This document shows positions 1 through 9,772 of a DNA stretch of 57,798 nucleotides, in pieces (position 1 is the first letter of the stretch; the number at the start of each line of letters is the position of its first letter). This DNA comes from Massilia sp. HP4. GTDB taxonomy: Bacteria > Pseudomonadota > Gammaproteobacteria > Burkholderiales > Burkholderiaceae_D. The stretch spans positions 1 to 57,798 of the forward strand of contig NZ_STGG01000034.1 in NCBI RefSeq assembly GCF_005222695.1, in the 5' to 3' direction. Under the pieces are notes generated by a model. It saw only the letters and a list, made by a program, of their open reading frames with translations, had not been told where the DNA came from and ran no database searches. Made by a program: the position numbers and the translations under genes.

Positions 1-605
1 ACTTCGCGATCATGAAGACCAGCGTGATCTCGCCGGCCTTCCGCGCGCGCTATCTGGCCAATCCGGGCCACGAGAACTGCTTCGAGTGCAAGGTGGTCGT
101 GTTCGACGGCTCGGACGATTACCACCACCGGATCAACGATCCGAGCCTGGGCATCGACGAGTGCACGATGCTGGTGATCCGCGGCGCCGGCCCGGTCGGC
201 TGGCCCGGCTCGGCCGAGGTGGTCAATATGCAGCCGCCCGACCACCTGATCAAGGAAGGCATCATGAACCTGCCGACCCTGGGCGACGGCCGCCAGTCGG
301 GCACCTCGGACAGCCCGTCGATCCTGAATGCCTCGCCCGAAAGCGCGGCCGGCGGCAACCTGGCGCTGCTGCGCACGGGCGACGTGATTCGCGTGGACCT
401 GAACCACGGTCGCTGCGACGTGAAGCTGTCGGATGAAGAGCTGGAAGCGCGCAAGCAGGAAACGCCGCCGGCGATTCCCGCCAGCCAGACGCCGTGGCAG
501 GAGATCTACCGCGCCACGGTCGGCCAGCTGCATCGGGGCGCCTGCATGGAACTGGCCTTGCCTTACCGCGGTGTGGCGCACGATATGCCACGCCACAACC
601 ACTAA
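1..605 (+). CDS. IlvD/Edd-family sugar-acid dehydratase, C-terminal part
   Basis: The reading frame is open from the left edge, so the gene is cut by the window and only about 200 C-terminal residues are seen (the family usually has 570-600). The visible part has the family blocks DECTMLVIRGAGPVGWPG and GDGRQSGTSDSPSI. In this family these regions lie near the iron-sulfur cluster and substrate site. The second block resembles pentonate dehydratases (L-arabinonate or D-xylonate type) more than IlvD of branched-chain amino acid synthesis. The expected reaction is dehydration of a sugar acid to a 2-keto-3-deoxy acid. It ends 4 bp before the convergent sbcC stop, with no obvious terminator between them. 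The family call is firm; the substrate is inferred. Confidence 0.85.
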   Translation, partial: FAIMKTSVISPAFRARYLANPGHENCFECKVVVFDGSDDYHHRINDPSLGIDECTMLVIRGAGPVGWPGSAEVVNMQPPDHLIKEGIMNLPTLGDGRQSGTSDSPSILNASPESAAGGNLALLRTGDVIRVDLNHGRCDVKLSDEELEARKQETPPAIPASQTPWQEIYRATVGQLHRGACMELALPYRGVAHDMPRHNH

Positions 606-609
606 GGCT

Positions 610-3600
610 TTACTCCACTACTACCGTACTGCTACCACCGCCGGCGGGTCGCACCAGCACCTTGGTCGCGATCCGCTCGGTCATCTCCTGCACGTGCGAG
701 ATCACGCCGACCTTGCGGCCCATCGACTGCAGGGCGTCGAGCGCATCCATCGCCACGCCCAGCGTCTCGCTATCGAGGCTGCCGAAGCCCTCGTCGATGA
801 ACAGCGATTCGACCCGCACCCGGTTCGACGACAGCGAGGCCAGGCCCAGCGCCAGCGCCAGCGACACCAGGAACGATTCGCCGCCCGACAGCGAGTTCAC
901 CGAGCGCACTTCGCCGCCCATGTCCTGGTCGCGCACCATCAGCGCCAGCGACGGCATGCCCTGGTAGCTGACCCGCTCCAGGCGGTAGCGCCGCGCCAGT
1001 TGCTTCAGGTGTTCGTTGGCATAGCCGAGCAGCACGTCCAGCGTGAACTGCTGGGCATAGTTGCGGAACTTCTTGCCGTCGCTGGAACCGATCAGCTCCG
1101 ACAGCTTGCCCCAGCGCTGCTCGAGCGCCTGCTGGCGCTCGATCTCGGCCAGGCTGGATTCGGCCTGGCGGCGCCGCTCGTCGTCCTGCATCGCGCGCAG
1201 GCGCAGCGCGGTCGCCGCTTCGATCGCGGCCTGGCGCTCGACGACCAGCGCGTCGAAGCTGGCTTTCACGGCCTCGACCGGCTGGCCATCCGGCGGGCTT
1301 GACGCCACGTGCACCGCGCGCTGGGCGCGCCGTTCGTTGAGGATGGCGGTAGCGTTGCCGACCTGGGTCTCGATGGCAGTCAGGGCGCTCCTCTCCTGCG
1401 CCAGCCAGGCGGCGCCGACCTGCAGCAGGCGCGCCAGTTCATCGGTGTCCCCGATTTCGTCCAGTTCCTGGTCCAGGCCGTCGGCCTGGCGGCGGTAGTC
1501 TTCGAGCCAGTCGGCCAGGGCCGCACTGGCCGCGGCGCCGGCCCCGTCGAGCTCCAGGATGCGCTCGGATAGCTGGGCCAGCGCGGTGCGGGCACGGGTT
1601 TCGGCCTGCGTCGCCTCGTTGGCGGCTTGCTGGCGCGCCGTTACCTGCGCGCGCGCGCCACTGACGGCGACGGTCAGTTCGCGTTCTACCTCGGCTGCAG
1701 CGCGGCCCTGCCACAAGGTGGCGCGGGTCGCGCGTTTCGCGGCCAACTCGCCGTCGATGCGCTCGAACTCGGCCGCCAGCCGGGCGCCCGTCGCGTCGAT
1801 CTCGGCGATACGTGCCTGGGCCGCTCCGGCCTCGACTTCCAGGGTCGCGATCGCGGCGGCGCTGCGGGCCTGGACCTCGGTCTGCTCGCGCCATTGGGCG
1901 GCCTCGGCTGCACGCGCCTGGCTCCAGCCGGCAGTGTCGCGGCGCCATGCCGCCTGCCAGCCATCGCCGTGGGCGGCGGCCATGGCGGGATCGAGTTCGG
2001 CGAGCAACGCATCCAGTTGCGCGCCCGCCGCCTGTTGGCCGGCGTCCAGGGTTTTCAATTCGTTCTGCAGGCGGGCGGCGGCTTCGCGCTCGGCCTCGGC
2101 ATTCTGGCGCAGCCTGGCCAGCACCGACTGGGCGCCGTCGACTTCACGCTGGGCCGCATCGCGCGCATTGGCGGCAGCGCGCCATGCCTGTTCGCGCTGC
2201 GCGAGCGCATCGAGGGCAGCGCGCAAGACGCCGCGTTGCGCGCCGAACCAGTCGCTGCATTCCTGTTCGCCCGGCGCCTCGGTTGCCAATGGATCGGCAT
2301 CCCAGGCGTCGGCCAGGGCGGCAATGCGCAGATCGATCGCCGCGCGGTCTTGCGAAAGCGCGGCCAACCGCTCCCTGGCGGCGGCGAGGGCGGCGCCCTG
2401 GGTCGCCTGCAGCGCGCCATTCTCGCGCACCCGCATGCGGCAGCCGTCGACTTCGGCCCGCAGGCCCGTCAACATCGCCTTGAGCGTCGCATCCTGGTGG
2501 GCGTAGGGATGGTCGAGGGCGCCGCACACGGGGCAGGGGTCGTCGTCCACCAGGTTGGCGCGCAGTTGCTCCACATTGGCGGCGCAGGCCAGTTCGGCCG
2601 CGCTCAGCGAGCGCTCGGCCTGCGCCATCGCCGCCTCCAGTGCCGGCGCGGCGCCGCGCGCCTCCTGCAGGGCGCGTTCGGCGCCTGCCGCGCCGGTCGC
2701 GGCGCGCTCGGATTCGCGCGCCACGCCGGCCAGCGTCTGGCGCGCCGCCGCCAGATCGAGCCAGGTGCGCTCAAACGCCGCCAGCCGTTCGCGGCGACCC
2801 TCGAGTTGCCGGCGTTCGGCGCCGATCGCTTCGGCGTCGAAGCCTTCGAGCGCCGCCATCGCCGTGCGCCGGTTCGCTTCCAGGGTGTCGAGGCGCTCGA
2901 TCGCCTGGGCCAGCGCGCCCGCCGCTTGGGCATCGCGCCCGAGCGCCTGGTCGGCCGCCGTGCGGGTCGCGATCAGCGCCGTTGCGCCGGCGGCGAGCGC
3001 GGCTTGCGCCTGGTCGGCCTGGCGCAGCAGGCGTTCCCATTGCTGCCAGCCGGTGGCCACGGCTTCGTGCCGGGACTGGGCCGCCAGCCAGGTGGCGGCG
3101 GCGTCGCGCTGGCCGCGTGCGCGCGCCAGCTCGTCCGACTTGGCCCCGTGCTGGACGCGTGCCTCGCGCGCCTGCTGGCGCGCCGCTTCCAGCGCATTCC
3201 TGGCCTGGGCATGGCCGGGGGCGAGCGTGTCGAGCGCCGCATCCAGCGCCTTGGCCTGGTCCAGTTGTGGAGCGGCGGCGCGCAGCTGCTCGTCAACGGC
3301 GTCCAGGCGCGCGATGGCGGCGTCGACTTCGCCGCTGCTGGTGCGGCGCAATTCGAGCGCCGCCGCCAGCTCGGCTTCCAGCTTGGCCACCGAGGACTGG
3401 GCCTGGCGCCGCTCGGTTTCCAGGCGCTGGACTTCGACCGCCAGCGGGCGCGCCGGTTGCACCGCTTCCAGCGTGGCCAGGCGCTGGCGGCGTTCCTGCG
3501 CTTCCAGGCGTTGGGCATTGGCGGCGGCCAGCGCTTCCTCGGCCTGGGTTTCGCTGCGCTGGAGCTTGTCGAGTTCGTGGTGCCAGCGCAGCAGCTGTTC

Positions 3601-4371
3601 CAGCAGGGCGTGGCGGCTGTCGAGCGCCTCGCGCGCCGCATCGGCTGCGCAGCGCTCGGTGTCGAGTTGTACGCGTTCCTCGGGCGCGAGCGGCGCCGCG
3701 TTCTCCAGCTTCGCCTGCAGCGCCTGGGTGCGCTGCTGTTCGAGCTTGTAGCGCTCGAAGGCGCGGCGCGAGATCTCGCTGTAGATCGTGGAGCCGGTCA
3801 GCGTTTCGAGCAGCTCGCCGCGTTCGTTCTCGTCGGACTTCAGGAAAGCCGAGAACTCGTTCTGGGCCAGCAGCACTGCGCGCGTAAACTGGTCGAACGA
3901 CAGGCCGACGCGCTGGACGATCTCGGCGGCCGATTCGGTATTGGTGCCGCCCAGCGGGGCCAGTTCGGGCAGGCGATGCAGGGTGACCTTGACCGGCTGC
4001 AGCGCGCCGCTGGGCTTTTTGTGCGACCGGCGTACGGCCCAGCGCGCGCGGTAGCGGCCATCGTCGCTGCCGACGAAATCGACCTCGGCCCAGCCCTCCG
4101 CCGCGCCGCGGCGCAGCAAGGTGCGCGGATCCTGGGCCGTCACCGTGTCTTCGCCGACGTCCGGCAGGCGGGTGCTCGACCGCTTCAAGAGGCGCGGTGT
4201 GTCGCCGTACAGCGCCAGGCACAGGGCGTCGAGCAGGGTGCTTTTTCCCGCGCCGGTCGGGCCGCTGATGGCGAACAGGCCGCAGGAGACCAGCGGTTCG
4301 GACTCGAAGTCGACCGCGAACTCGCCTGCCAGCGAAGCCAGGTTCTTGCCGCTGATGCGCAGGATCTTCAT
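610..4371 (-). CDS. sbcC: Exonuclease SbcCD, ATPase subunit SbcC
   Basis: A 1253-residue SMC/Rad50-type ATPase that works with SbcD to cut DNA hairpins and blocked ends during replication and repair. Walker A (GPTGAGKST) is at residues 37-45. Long Ala/Glu/Arg-rich coiled coils follow. The zinc hook CPVC is at residues 613-616, in the middle of the coiled coil. The ABC signature LSGGE lies near residue 1158 and Walker B (SLFIDEGFG) near 1190. I chose the ATG at 4371 because MKILRISGKNL is the family N-terminus and because it overlaps the sbcD stop as ATGA. A start 29 codons further up would lie inside sbcD. Long antisense frames over this gene are GC-composition shadows. Confidence 0.96.
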   Translation of the reverse strand: MKILRISGKNLASLAGEFAVDFESEPLVSCGLFAISGPTGAGKSTLLDALCLALYGDTPRLLKRSSTRLPDVGEDTVTAQDPRTLLRRGAAEGWAEVDFVGSDDGRYRARWAVRRSHKKPSGALQPVKVTLHRLPELAPLGGTNTESAAEIVQRVGLSFDQFTRAVLLAQNEFSAFLKSDENERGELLETLTGSTIYSEISRRAFERYKLEQQRTQALQAKLENAAPLAPEERVQLDTERCAADAAREALDSRHALLEQLLRWHHELDKLQRSETQAEEALAAANAQRLEAQERRQRLATLEAVQPARPLAVEVQRLETERRQAQSSVAKLEAELAAALELRRTSSGEVDAAIARLDAVDEQLRAAAPQLDQAKALDAALDTLAPGHAQARNALEAARQQAREARVQHGAKSDELARARGQRDAAATWLAAQSRHEAVATGWQQWERLLRQADQAQAALAAGATALIATRTAADQALGRDAQAAGALAQAIERLDTLEANRRTAMAALEGFDAEAIGAERRQLEGRRERLAAFERTWLDLAAARQTLAGVARESERAATGAAGAERALQEARGAAPALEAAMAQAERSLSAAELACAANVEQLRANLVDDDPCPVCGALDHPYAHQDATLKAMLTGLRAEVDGCRMRVRENGALQATQGAALAAARERLAALSQDRAAIDLRIAALADAWDADPLATEAPGEQECSDWFGAQRGVLRAALDALAQREQAWRAAANARDAAQREVDGAQSVLARLRQNAEAEREAAARLQNELKTLDAGQQAAGAQLDALLAELDPAMAAAHGDGWQAAWRRDTAGWSQARAAEAAQWREQTEVQARSAAAIATLEVEAGAAQARIAEIDATGARLAAEFERIDGELAAKRATRATLWQGRAAAEVERELTVAVSGARAQVTARQQAANEATQAETRARTALAQLSERILELDGAGAAASAALADWLEDYRRQADGLDQELDEIGDTDELARLLQVGAAWLAQERSALTAIETQVGNATAILNERRAQRAVHVASSPPDGQPVEAVKASFDALVVERQAAIEAATALRLRAMQDDERRRQAESSLAEIERQQALEQRWGKLSELIGSSDGKKFRNYAQQFTLDVLLGYANEHLKQLARRYRLERVSYQGMPSLALMVRDQDMGGEVRSVNSLSGGESFLVSLALALGLASLSSNRVRVESLFIDEGFGSLDSETLGVAMDALDALQSMGRKVGVISHVQEMTERIATKVLVRPAGGGSSTVVVE

Positions 4372-5636
4372 CGCGCGTCTCCTTCCACGGCGTGGAACAG
4401 TTCGGCGAACGAATCGATCTGCTCGGGCGGCGCTTCGTCGCCATATCGTTGCCGCCACAGGCGGCGGAAGATATCGTCCGGCTGCAGCTGCGCCAGCTGG
4501 TCGAGGCTCAGCGCCTCGGGTTCGTCGGATCCGGCCACCAGCTTGCGGGTCGGCTCGATCTTGGCCAGGCGGACCGGCTTGCCGGCCACGACCGCTTCGA
4601 CACGCCCGCGCAGGCCCGGTTCGGGGCCGTCCAGCAGCACCCGCACCTCGAGATAGGGCCAGGCCTGCTCTGGCAGTCCGGGGTCCAGTTCCAGGCTTTC
4701 CAGCGCCGCCAGTGCTTCTTCCAGCGGGGCCGGGGAGGCCGGCACGCGCAGCAGCTGCACCGGGCGCGGCACGAACAATGGCGTGATGGCGCCGGCCTTG
4801 CCGCCCTCGAGATCGATGCGCAGCACCTGGTGCCGGTAGTCGACTTCGGAAAACGACAGCGGCAGCGGGCTGCCGCTATAGCGTACGTGTTCCAGGCCGC
4901 CGACGCGCTGGGCCAGGTGCAGGTGGCCCAGCGCCGCATAGGCGATGCCCGGGTCGAACATGCTGACCGGCAGGGCTTCGCTGCCGCCGATCACGATGCG
5001 GCGCTCGGAGTCGACCGATGGTTCGCCCTTGGCCATATGGCAGTGGCCCATGGCGATGATGGGTTGCCCGGCCGCGGCCCGCTCGCGCGCCAGCGCATGC
5101 GCCTGGCGGTACAGCAGGGCGGTGCCGTGCAGGTAAGGGTCGCGCGGGCCTTCGCCGGCCGCTTCCTCGCCTTCGGCGCGCAGGCGCGGCAGGTCGCCGG
5201 GGCGCAGGAAAGGCACGGCCAGGCACCAGGCCGCGACCTTGCCGTCGCGGTCGTGCAGCGGCACCAGCAGGCGTTCCAGGTCGATCTCGCCATCGCCGCG
5301 GCGCAGGACATTGCCGACCACGATCGTCCCGTGCGCTTCGAGCAGCGGCGCCGGCGCTTCGAGCCGGCCGGGCGAATCGTGGTTGCCGGCGATGACCACC
5401 ACCTGCAGCTGCGGCACGCGCGCCCTGGCCTGCTGCAGGAAGCGGTACAGCTGGCGCTGGGCGCTCGAGGACGGATTGGCGGTATCGAAGATGTCGCCCG
5501 CGATCAGGAGCACGTCGATGCGCTCTTCGACCAGGGTGTCGGCCAGCCAGTCGAGGAAGCACTGGTGTTCGTAGGTCCGGTCGTGATTGTGCAGGGTCTG
5601 GCCGAGGTGCCAGTCGGAGGTGTGCAGCAGCCGCAT
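4368..5636 (-). CDS. sbcD: Exonuclease SbcCD, nuclease subunit SbcD
   Basis: A 422-residue Mre11-type calcineurin-like metallophosphoesterase, the nuclease partner of SbcC. Metal-binding motifs are visible: SDWHLG at the N-terminus, GDIFD near residue 47 and GNHD near residue 85, followed by a GHCHMA block and a GHLHLA block. The stop overlaps the sbcC start by 4 bp (ATGA), which indicates translational coupling. The ATG at 5636 gives the standard MRLLHTSDWHLG start. The length is close to the family norm. Confidence 0.96.
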   Translation of the reverse strand: MRLLHTSDWHLGQTLHNHDRTYEHQCFLDWLADTLVEERIDVLLIAGDIFDTANPSSSAQRQLYRFLQQARARVPQLQVVVIAGNHDSPGRLEAPAPLLEAHGTIVVGNVLRRGDGEIDLERLLVPLHDRDGKVAAWCLAVPFLRPGDLPRLRAEGEEAAGEGPRDPYLHGTALLYRQAHALARERAAAGQPIIAMGHCHMAKGEPSVDSERRIVIGGSEALPVSMFDPGIAYAALGHLHLAQRVGGLEHVRYSGSPLPLSFSEVDYRHQVLRIDLEGGKAGAITPLFVPRPVQLLRVPASPAPLEEALAALESLELDPGLPEQAWPYLEVRVLLDGPEPGLRGRVEAVVAGKPVRLAKIEPTRKLVAGSDEPEALSLDQLAQLQPDDIFRRLWRQRYGDEAPPEQIDSFAELFHAVEGDAR

Positions 5637-5820
5637 GAGAGACTCGAGAAAAGTGAAACGACAAATCGGCGCCTACTATAGCGCAGCCTGCGGCTGGGCT
5701 GCTGGAGAAACCATGTGACGCGGCCGAAACAGGCGGCGCGCGCCGGCTTTCAGTAGCATGTTGAAGGGACATTTGGTACAGGAAATTAACCCCGCCTGAC
5801 CTCGCTCGCATTGTGAAATC

Positions 5821-5842
5821 GGGTTTGAGCAATGTCAAACCC
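5821..5842. promoter_or_regulatory. Perfect 8-bp inverted repeat
   Basis: GGGTTTGA, six-base spacer GCAATG, TCAAACCC. There is no T-run after either arm, so it looks more like an operator than an intrinsic terminator. It lies about midway between the divergent genes; which one it serves is unknown. Confidence 0.45.
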
Positions 5843-5942
5843 GCCTACCTCCTTCTCTCTACACTACGAAGTTCTTGTCGGCCGGCGCCAGACCAAACCA
5901 ATAGCCGGCCACCCCCTATATAAAGCATCCCCGGCCGCCCCA

Positions 5943-5961
5943 GGCGTGGACAGTCCACGCC
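5943..5961 (+). promoter_or_regulatory. Leader palindrome upstream of the hemerythrin-like gene
   Basis: GGCGTGGAC A GTCCACGCC forms an 8-bp stem with a 3-nt loop in RNA. It lies 37 nt before the ATG and before the ribosome site GAGGAGA. It is probably part of the 5' leader. Its function is unknown. Confidence 0.45.
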
Positions 5962-5998
5962 CGCCGGAGGAGCGACGAGAGCATCTAGAGGAGACACC

Positions 5999-6571
5999 AT
6001 GCTGACATCAACCTATACGCTGGTCGCCTTGTCCGTCGAGCAGGCTCGCACGCGGATCGAGGTGCAGGCCTTGCTCGAACGCTGGCGCCCCGGCGCCTGG
6101 TGGGGCGAGCCGCCCGCCATGCGCCAGTACGAACAGGCTTGCGACGCCCTGCGCCAGGTCAGCGAATCCTGCCACTGGCGCAAGCTCGACAAGTTCGTGC
6201 TGCCGGCGTTGCGCCGCCGCGGAGAGGATGCCGCCAGGCTGGTGGCCGAGCTGGATGGATTGAGCCGGCAGGCGTGTGACGCGCGCCAGGCCGCCCAGGC
6301 CGCCGCCCTCGAGGGCGATCCCGGCTGCCTGGCGGCGCTCGAGCGTTGCTGCCAGCTGCTGCTCGAACGCCTCGAGCGCGAAGAGCGCGAACTGCTGCCG
6401 TTGGCGCGCACCATGATCCCGGGCGAGACCTGGTTCGCGATCGCCAACCAGATGCTCGCGCATGACGCCCACCAGAACGAGAACCGGGGCGCGGGCATGG
6501 CGGCGGCACGCGGCATGCCGCCGCAGGAGCTTTCTTCAAAGCAAAATCACGCCTTGCCGGTGGTAAATTAG
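5999..6571 (+). CDS. Degenerate hemerythrin-like all-helical protein
   Basis: A 190-residue, mostly helical, soluble protein with a good ribosome site (GAGGAGA) before the ATG. Two segments, HWRKLDKFVLPAL and LERLEREERELLPLA, match the helix patterns of HHE/hemerythrin domains, which bind a di-iron centre. Most of the expected ligand histidines are replaced: the H-x3-E position before ELLPLA carries no His, and the middle His is missing too. Metal binding is therefore doubtful. It is a single-gene unit between sbcD and the DUF349 gene. The gene is likely real; the family link is weak. Confidence 0.65.
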   Translation: MLTSTYTLVALSVEQARTRIEVQALLERWRPGAWWGEPPAMRQYEQACDALRQVSESCHWRKLDKFVLPALRRRGEDAARLVAELDGLSRQACDARQAAQAAALEGDPGCLAALERCCQLLLERLEREERELLPLARTMIPGETWFAIANQMLAHDAHQNENRGAGMAAARGMPPQELSSKQNHALPVVN

Positions 6572-6650
6572 GGAGGACGGCCGGCCCGTGCATGCCGATC
6601 GATACCGTGGTTCTTTGCTATGATGGGAGTTTTGGAAGTGCGATTTCATC

Positions 6651-9317
6651 ATGTTCGAATTCCTATTCAAGCGGCAGGGCGGGAAATCGGCCGCATCCGG
6701 CGCCAAGCCTGCCGCGAAGGCCCCCGCCGCGGCGGTCGGCAGCGCCAGGGCTGGTTCGGGCAAGTCGGGCAATGCCGGGTCGACTGCGGCGCCTGCGCAT
6801 GACGCGCATGCCGCCCGTGATGCCCGTGCAGCCCTCGCCGACGCCCGCGAACGCCAGGCCGAACGGCTCAAGCAACTAGGCGCCGACGAAGCGGCCGTTG
6901 TCGATTTTCTCCTCCAATCCGAATTCTCCGAGCTGCGCCTCGCCGCGGCCGAGCTGGTCCACGGACGCGAACAGCTCGAGCGCGTGCACACGGCGATGCG
7001 CAACGTCGACCGCCGCGTCGCCAAGCTGGTGCAGGGCAGGCTGGACGCGATCCGCCACCACGATGCCGAACTGCGCCGCGGCCAGGAAGCCCTGTCCCAG
7101 GCCAGGACGCTGCTGGGCGAGGCCCTGCTGACGCCGAACCACGTTGCCGAGCTCGACCGCAAATGGTCGGTCATCCGCGCCCCCGGGCTGGCGCCCGAGT
7201 TCGACGCCGTGCGCGCCGAACTCGGCCAGCGACTCGCATCGCAGGTCGCCTTGCAGCGCGCCATGATCGACCGCCTGGCCGTGCTGCGCCAGCTGGAAAC
7301 GGGCGGCCTGGATGCGGCCGCGCTGGCCGCACGCCTGACTGCCTTGCAGCAAGAGCAAGAAGCCGCGCTGGTCGATCCCGGCCACGCTTCGCTGCCACGC
7401 GCGCTGGTGGCCGAATTCGCGACCGAACACGCACGCCTGGGTGCGAGCCTGGCTGCGAGCCTGGCGACGCTCGAGCAAGACCAGGCCGCGCTCGCCGCAC
7501 GCGAGGCCGCGCTGGCCGCATGGGAAGCCCAGGTCCCTGCCGAGCTCAAGCCCGATACGCTGCGCAAGGAGTGGCAGCGCCTGCCGGCCTTGCCGTCGAA
7601 CGGCGCCGGCGCCGCCCTGGAGGCGCGCTTCGCGGCGCTGCGCGCGGCCTTGCCGCCCGAGCCGCAGAAACGCACATCGGCGCCCGCCGCGGTGAAAGAG
7701 GGCTCCAGGCCGGCCGCGCGCGGCGCCGACCAGGCCTTCCTCGACAATATGGACGCGCTGGAGGCCGCCTTGCAACAGGGTTCGCTCGGCACCGCCGCCG
7801 AGCTCGACAAGGCACTGAAGGAAGCCAAGGACAAGGGCACGCGCCTGTCCACGCCGCAGGCCGACCACCTGGCCCATCTGCGCGCCGAACTCAAGCGCTT
7901 GTCGGACTGGGCGCGCTGGGGTGGCAACGTATCGCGCGAAGAATTGATCAAGACGGTGGAGTCGCTGCCGGCCCAGGGCCTGGCGATGGCCGAGCTGGCC
8001 AAGAAGGTGGGCAGCATGCGCGAGCGCTGGAAAGCCCTGGACAGCCTGTCCGGATCGGCGCCGCGCAGCCTGTGGGAGCGTTTCGACGCCGCCTGCAGCG
8101 CCGCCTACGCGCCGGCCGCGGCCCACTTCAGGCAATTGGCCGATGAACGCCACAGCAATGCGGCGCGCGGCCAGGCCCTGGTCGAGGAAGCCCAGGCCGA
8201 GGTGGCGCGCCTGGCGTCGAACGAAGCCGACTGGAAGCATGTGTCGGGCACCGTGCAGCGCCTGCGCACCGCCTGGAGCCACCTGGGCGCGGTCGACCGC
8301 AAGGAAAAGAAGCGCCTCGACACGCTGTTCTCCGAGGCCCTGACCACCTTGCAGCGACCATTGGAAAACCAGCGCAAGGTCGAGATCGCGGTGCGCGAGC
8401 AGCTGATCGAAGAAGTGCACAAGCTCGACCCGCACGAGCGCCACGCGGTCGACCTGCTGCGCGAACTGCAGGCGCGCTGGCAAGAACATGCGCGCGCGCT
8501 GCCGCTCGAGCGCAAGGCCGAGCAGGCGCTGTGGCAGCGCTTCCGCGGTGCCTGCGACGCGCTGTTCGCGGCGCGCAAGGAACACGCGCACGCGGCCGAC
8601 AGCGAACGGCGCGCCCACGAGGTGGCCAAGGAGGCCGTGTGCGAGCGGCTCGAAGCCGCCGCGGCAGAGGCCACGCCTGCCAACGTCGGCAAGCTGCTGC
8701 GCGAAGCGGCCGCCGAATGGCAGGCGATCGGCCCGGTGCCGCGCGCCCACGAGGCGCGCATCGACAAGCGCTACCACGCCGCGATCGCCAGCGTGCAGCA
8801 GCATGCCGGCGCCGCGCGCCGCGCCCAGGATACGGCGCTGGCCGGGGCCGTGCGCGACAAGCTGCGGCTGGTGCAGGCGCTCGAGACGGCGCTGGCCAAT
8901 CCCGACGCCCACACCCAGGCCGCCGACTGGCGCGGGCGCTGGGATGCCTTGCTGCCGCTCGAGGGCGGCTATGAGCCGATCCTGCAGGCGCGCTTCGTCA
9001 CCGCGCTGGCGGCGCTCGAGGCGTCCGAAGGCGAGCGTGCGGCGTACGTGCGCCAGATGGAAGGCAACCGCGAACGCCTGCTGAACGAGCTGCTGCGCCT
9101 CGAGATCGCCGCTGGTATCGACAGCGGCGCCGAGTTCGCGCGCGAGCGCCTGCGCCTGCAGGTCGAGGTGCTGCAAAGCTCCCTCAAGTCGGGCCAGAAG
9201 CCCGGCGCGCACACGGCCGAACTGCGCGCGCTGCTGGCCCTGCCGGCCGTGCTCGACGTACGCACCGAAACGCGCATCGAACATTTGCTGCTGCGCCAGC
9301 CGAAGGACCATCCATGA
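6651..9317 (+). CDS. DUF349 domain protein
   Basis: An 888-residue, highly charged helical protein. After the MFEFLFKRQ start there is an Ala/Lys-rich linker to about residue 50. Repeated helical modules rich in Arg, Glu, Ala and Trp follow (for example W-x-HLGAVDRKEKKRLDTLF), typical of tandem DUF349 repeats. There is no signal peptide or membrane segment, so it is cytoplasmic. The function of the family is not settled. The stop overlaps the moaE start as ATGA, so the two are co-translated. Confidence 0.88.
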   Translation: MFEFLFKRQGGKSAASGAKPAAKAPAAAVGSARAGSGKSGNAGSTAAPAHDAHAARDARAALADARERQAERLKQLGADEAAVVDFLLQSEFSELRLAAAELVHGREQLERVHTAMRNVDRRVAKLVQGRLDAIRHHDAELRRGQEALSQARTLLGEALLTPNHVAELDRKWSVIRAPGLAPEFDAVRAELGQRLASQVALQRAMIDRLAVLRQLETGGLDAAALAARLTALQQEQEAALVDPGHASLPRALVAEFATEHARLGASLAASLATLEQDQAALAAREAALAAWEAQVPAELKPDTLRKEWQRLPALPSNGAGAALEARFAALRAALPPEPQKRTSAPAAVKEGSRPAARGADQAFLDNMDALEAALQQGSLGTAAELDKALKEAKDKGTRLSTPQADHLAHLRAELKRLSDWARWGGNVSREELIKTVESLPAQGLAMAELAKKVGSMRERWKALDSLSGSAPRSLWERFDAACSAAYAPAAAHFRQLADERHSNAARGQALVEEAQAEVARLASNEADWKHVSGTVQRLRTAWSHLGAVDRKEKKRLDTLFSEALTTLQRPLENQRKVEIAVREQLIEEVHKLDPHERHAVDLLRELQARWQEHARALPLERKAEQALWQRFRGACDALFAARKEHAHAADSERRAHEVAKEAVCERLEAAAAEATPANVGKLLREAAAEWQAIGPVPRAHEARIDKRYHAAIASVQQHAGAARRAQDTALAGAVRDKLRLVQALETALANPDAHTQAADWRGRWDALLPLEGGYEPILQARFVTALAALEASEGERAAYVRQMEGNRERLLNELLRLEIAAGIDSGAEFARERLRLQVEVLQSSLKSGQKPGAHTAELRALLALPAVLDVRTETRIEHLLLRQPKDHP

Positions 9318-9772
9318 ACGAAGTACGGGTACAAGCCGGGGATTTCGACCTCGGCCTCGAAGTGGCGCGCCTGCGCGCGAACGATGCGCGCATCGGCGCG
9401 GTGGTGTCCTTCGTGGGCACCGTGCGCGACCTGAACGACGGCGCCCGTGTGTCCGAGATGGAGCTCGAACACTATCCGGGCATGACCGAAAAGTCGCTCC
9501 AGGAGATCGCGGCGCGCGCATGCGCGCGCTGGCCCCTGTACGGCACCCTGGTCGTCCACCGCGTCGGCCCGCTGGCGCCGCTGGACCAGATCGTGCTGGT
9601 GGCCTGCAGCGCCGCCCACCGGGGCGATGCCTTCGCGGCCTGCGAGTTCATCATGGACTATCTCAAGACCGACGCGCCGTTCTGGAAGAAAGAGCAGACA
9701 CCGGATGGCGCGCGCTGGGTCGACGCCCGCGTCACCGACGACAGCGCCCGGGCCAAGTGGGAAGCTCGCTGA
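9314..9772 (+). CDS. moaE: Molybdopterin synthase catalytic subunit MoaE
   Basis: A 152-residue MoaE, which uses MoaD thiocarboxylate to put dithiolene sulfur into precursor Z during molybdenum cofactor synthesis. VVSFVGTVRD near the N-terminus and the catalytic lysine region KTDAPFWKKE are present. Lys118 and Lys125/126 correspond to the catalytic lysines of E. coli MoaE. The start overlaps the DUF349 stop and the end overlaps crcB. No moaD lies beside it, so the partner must be encoded elsewhere. Confidence 0.96.
   Translation: MNEVRVQAGDFDLGLEVARLRANDARIGAVVSFVGTVRDLNDGARVSEMELEHYPGMTEKSLQEIAARACARWPLYGTLVVHRVGPLAPLDQIVLVACSAAHRGDAFAACEFIMDYLKTDAPFWKKEQTPDGARWVDARVTDDSARAKWEAR

Larger units (their letters stand above)
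5637..5998. other. Intergenic region between sbcD and the hemerythrin-like gene
   Basis: A 362-bp divergent upstream region holding the promoters of sbcD (leftward) and the hemerythrin-like gene (rightward). A TATATAA element lies at 5917-5923, but no convincing -35 is seen. Two inverted repeats lie inside and are listed separately. No credible coding sequence was found. Confidence 0.6.

Noticed and set aside
1627..4656. 1009-codon open frame on the plus strand across sbcC
   Set aside because: It lies wholly antisense to the well-supported sbcC/sbcD genes, has repetitive Arg/Gly/Leu composition from GC-rich shadowing and shows no family motif.
9700..9760. Fluoride riboswitch before crcB
   Set aside because: crcB starts inside moaE, and no aptamer-like fold is seen in the preceding coding sequence.
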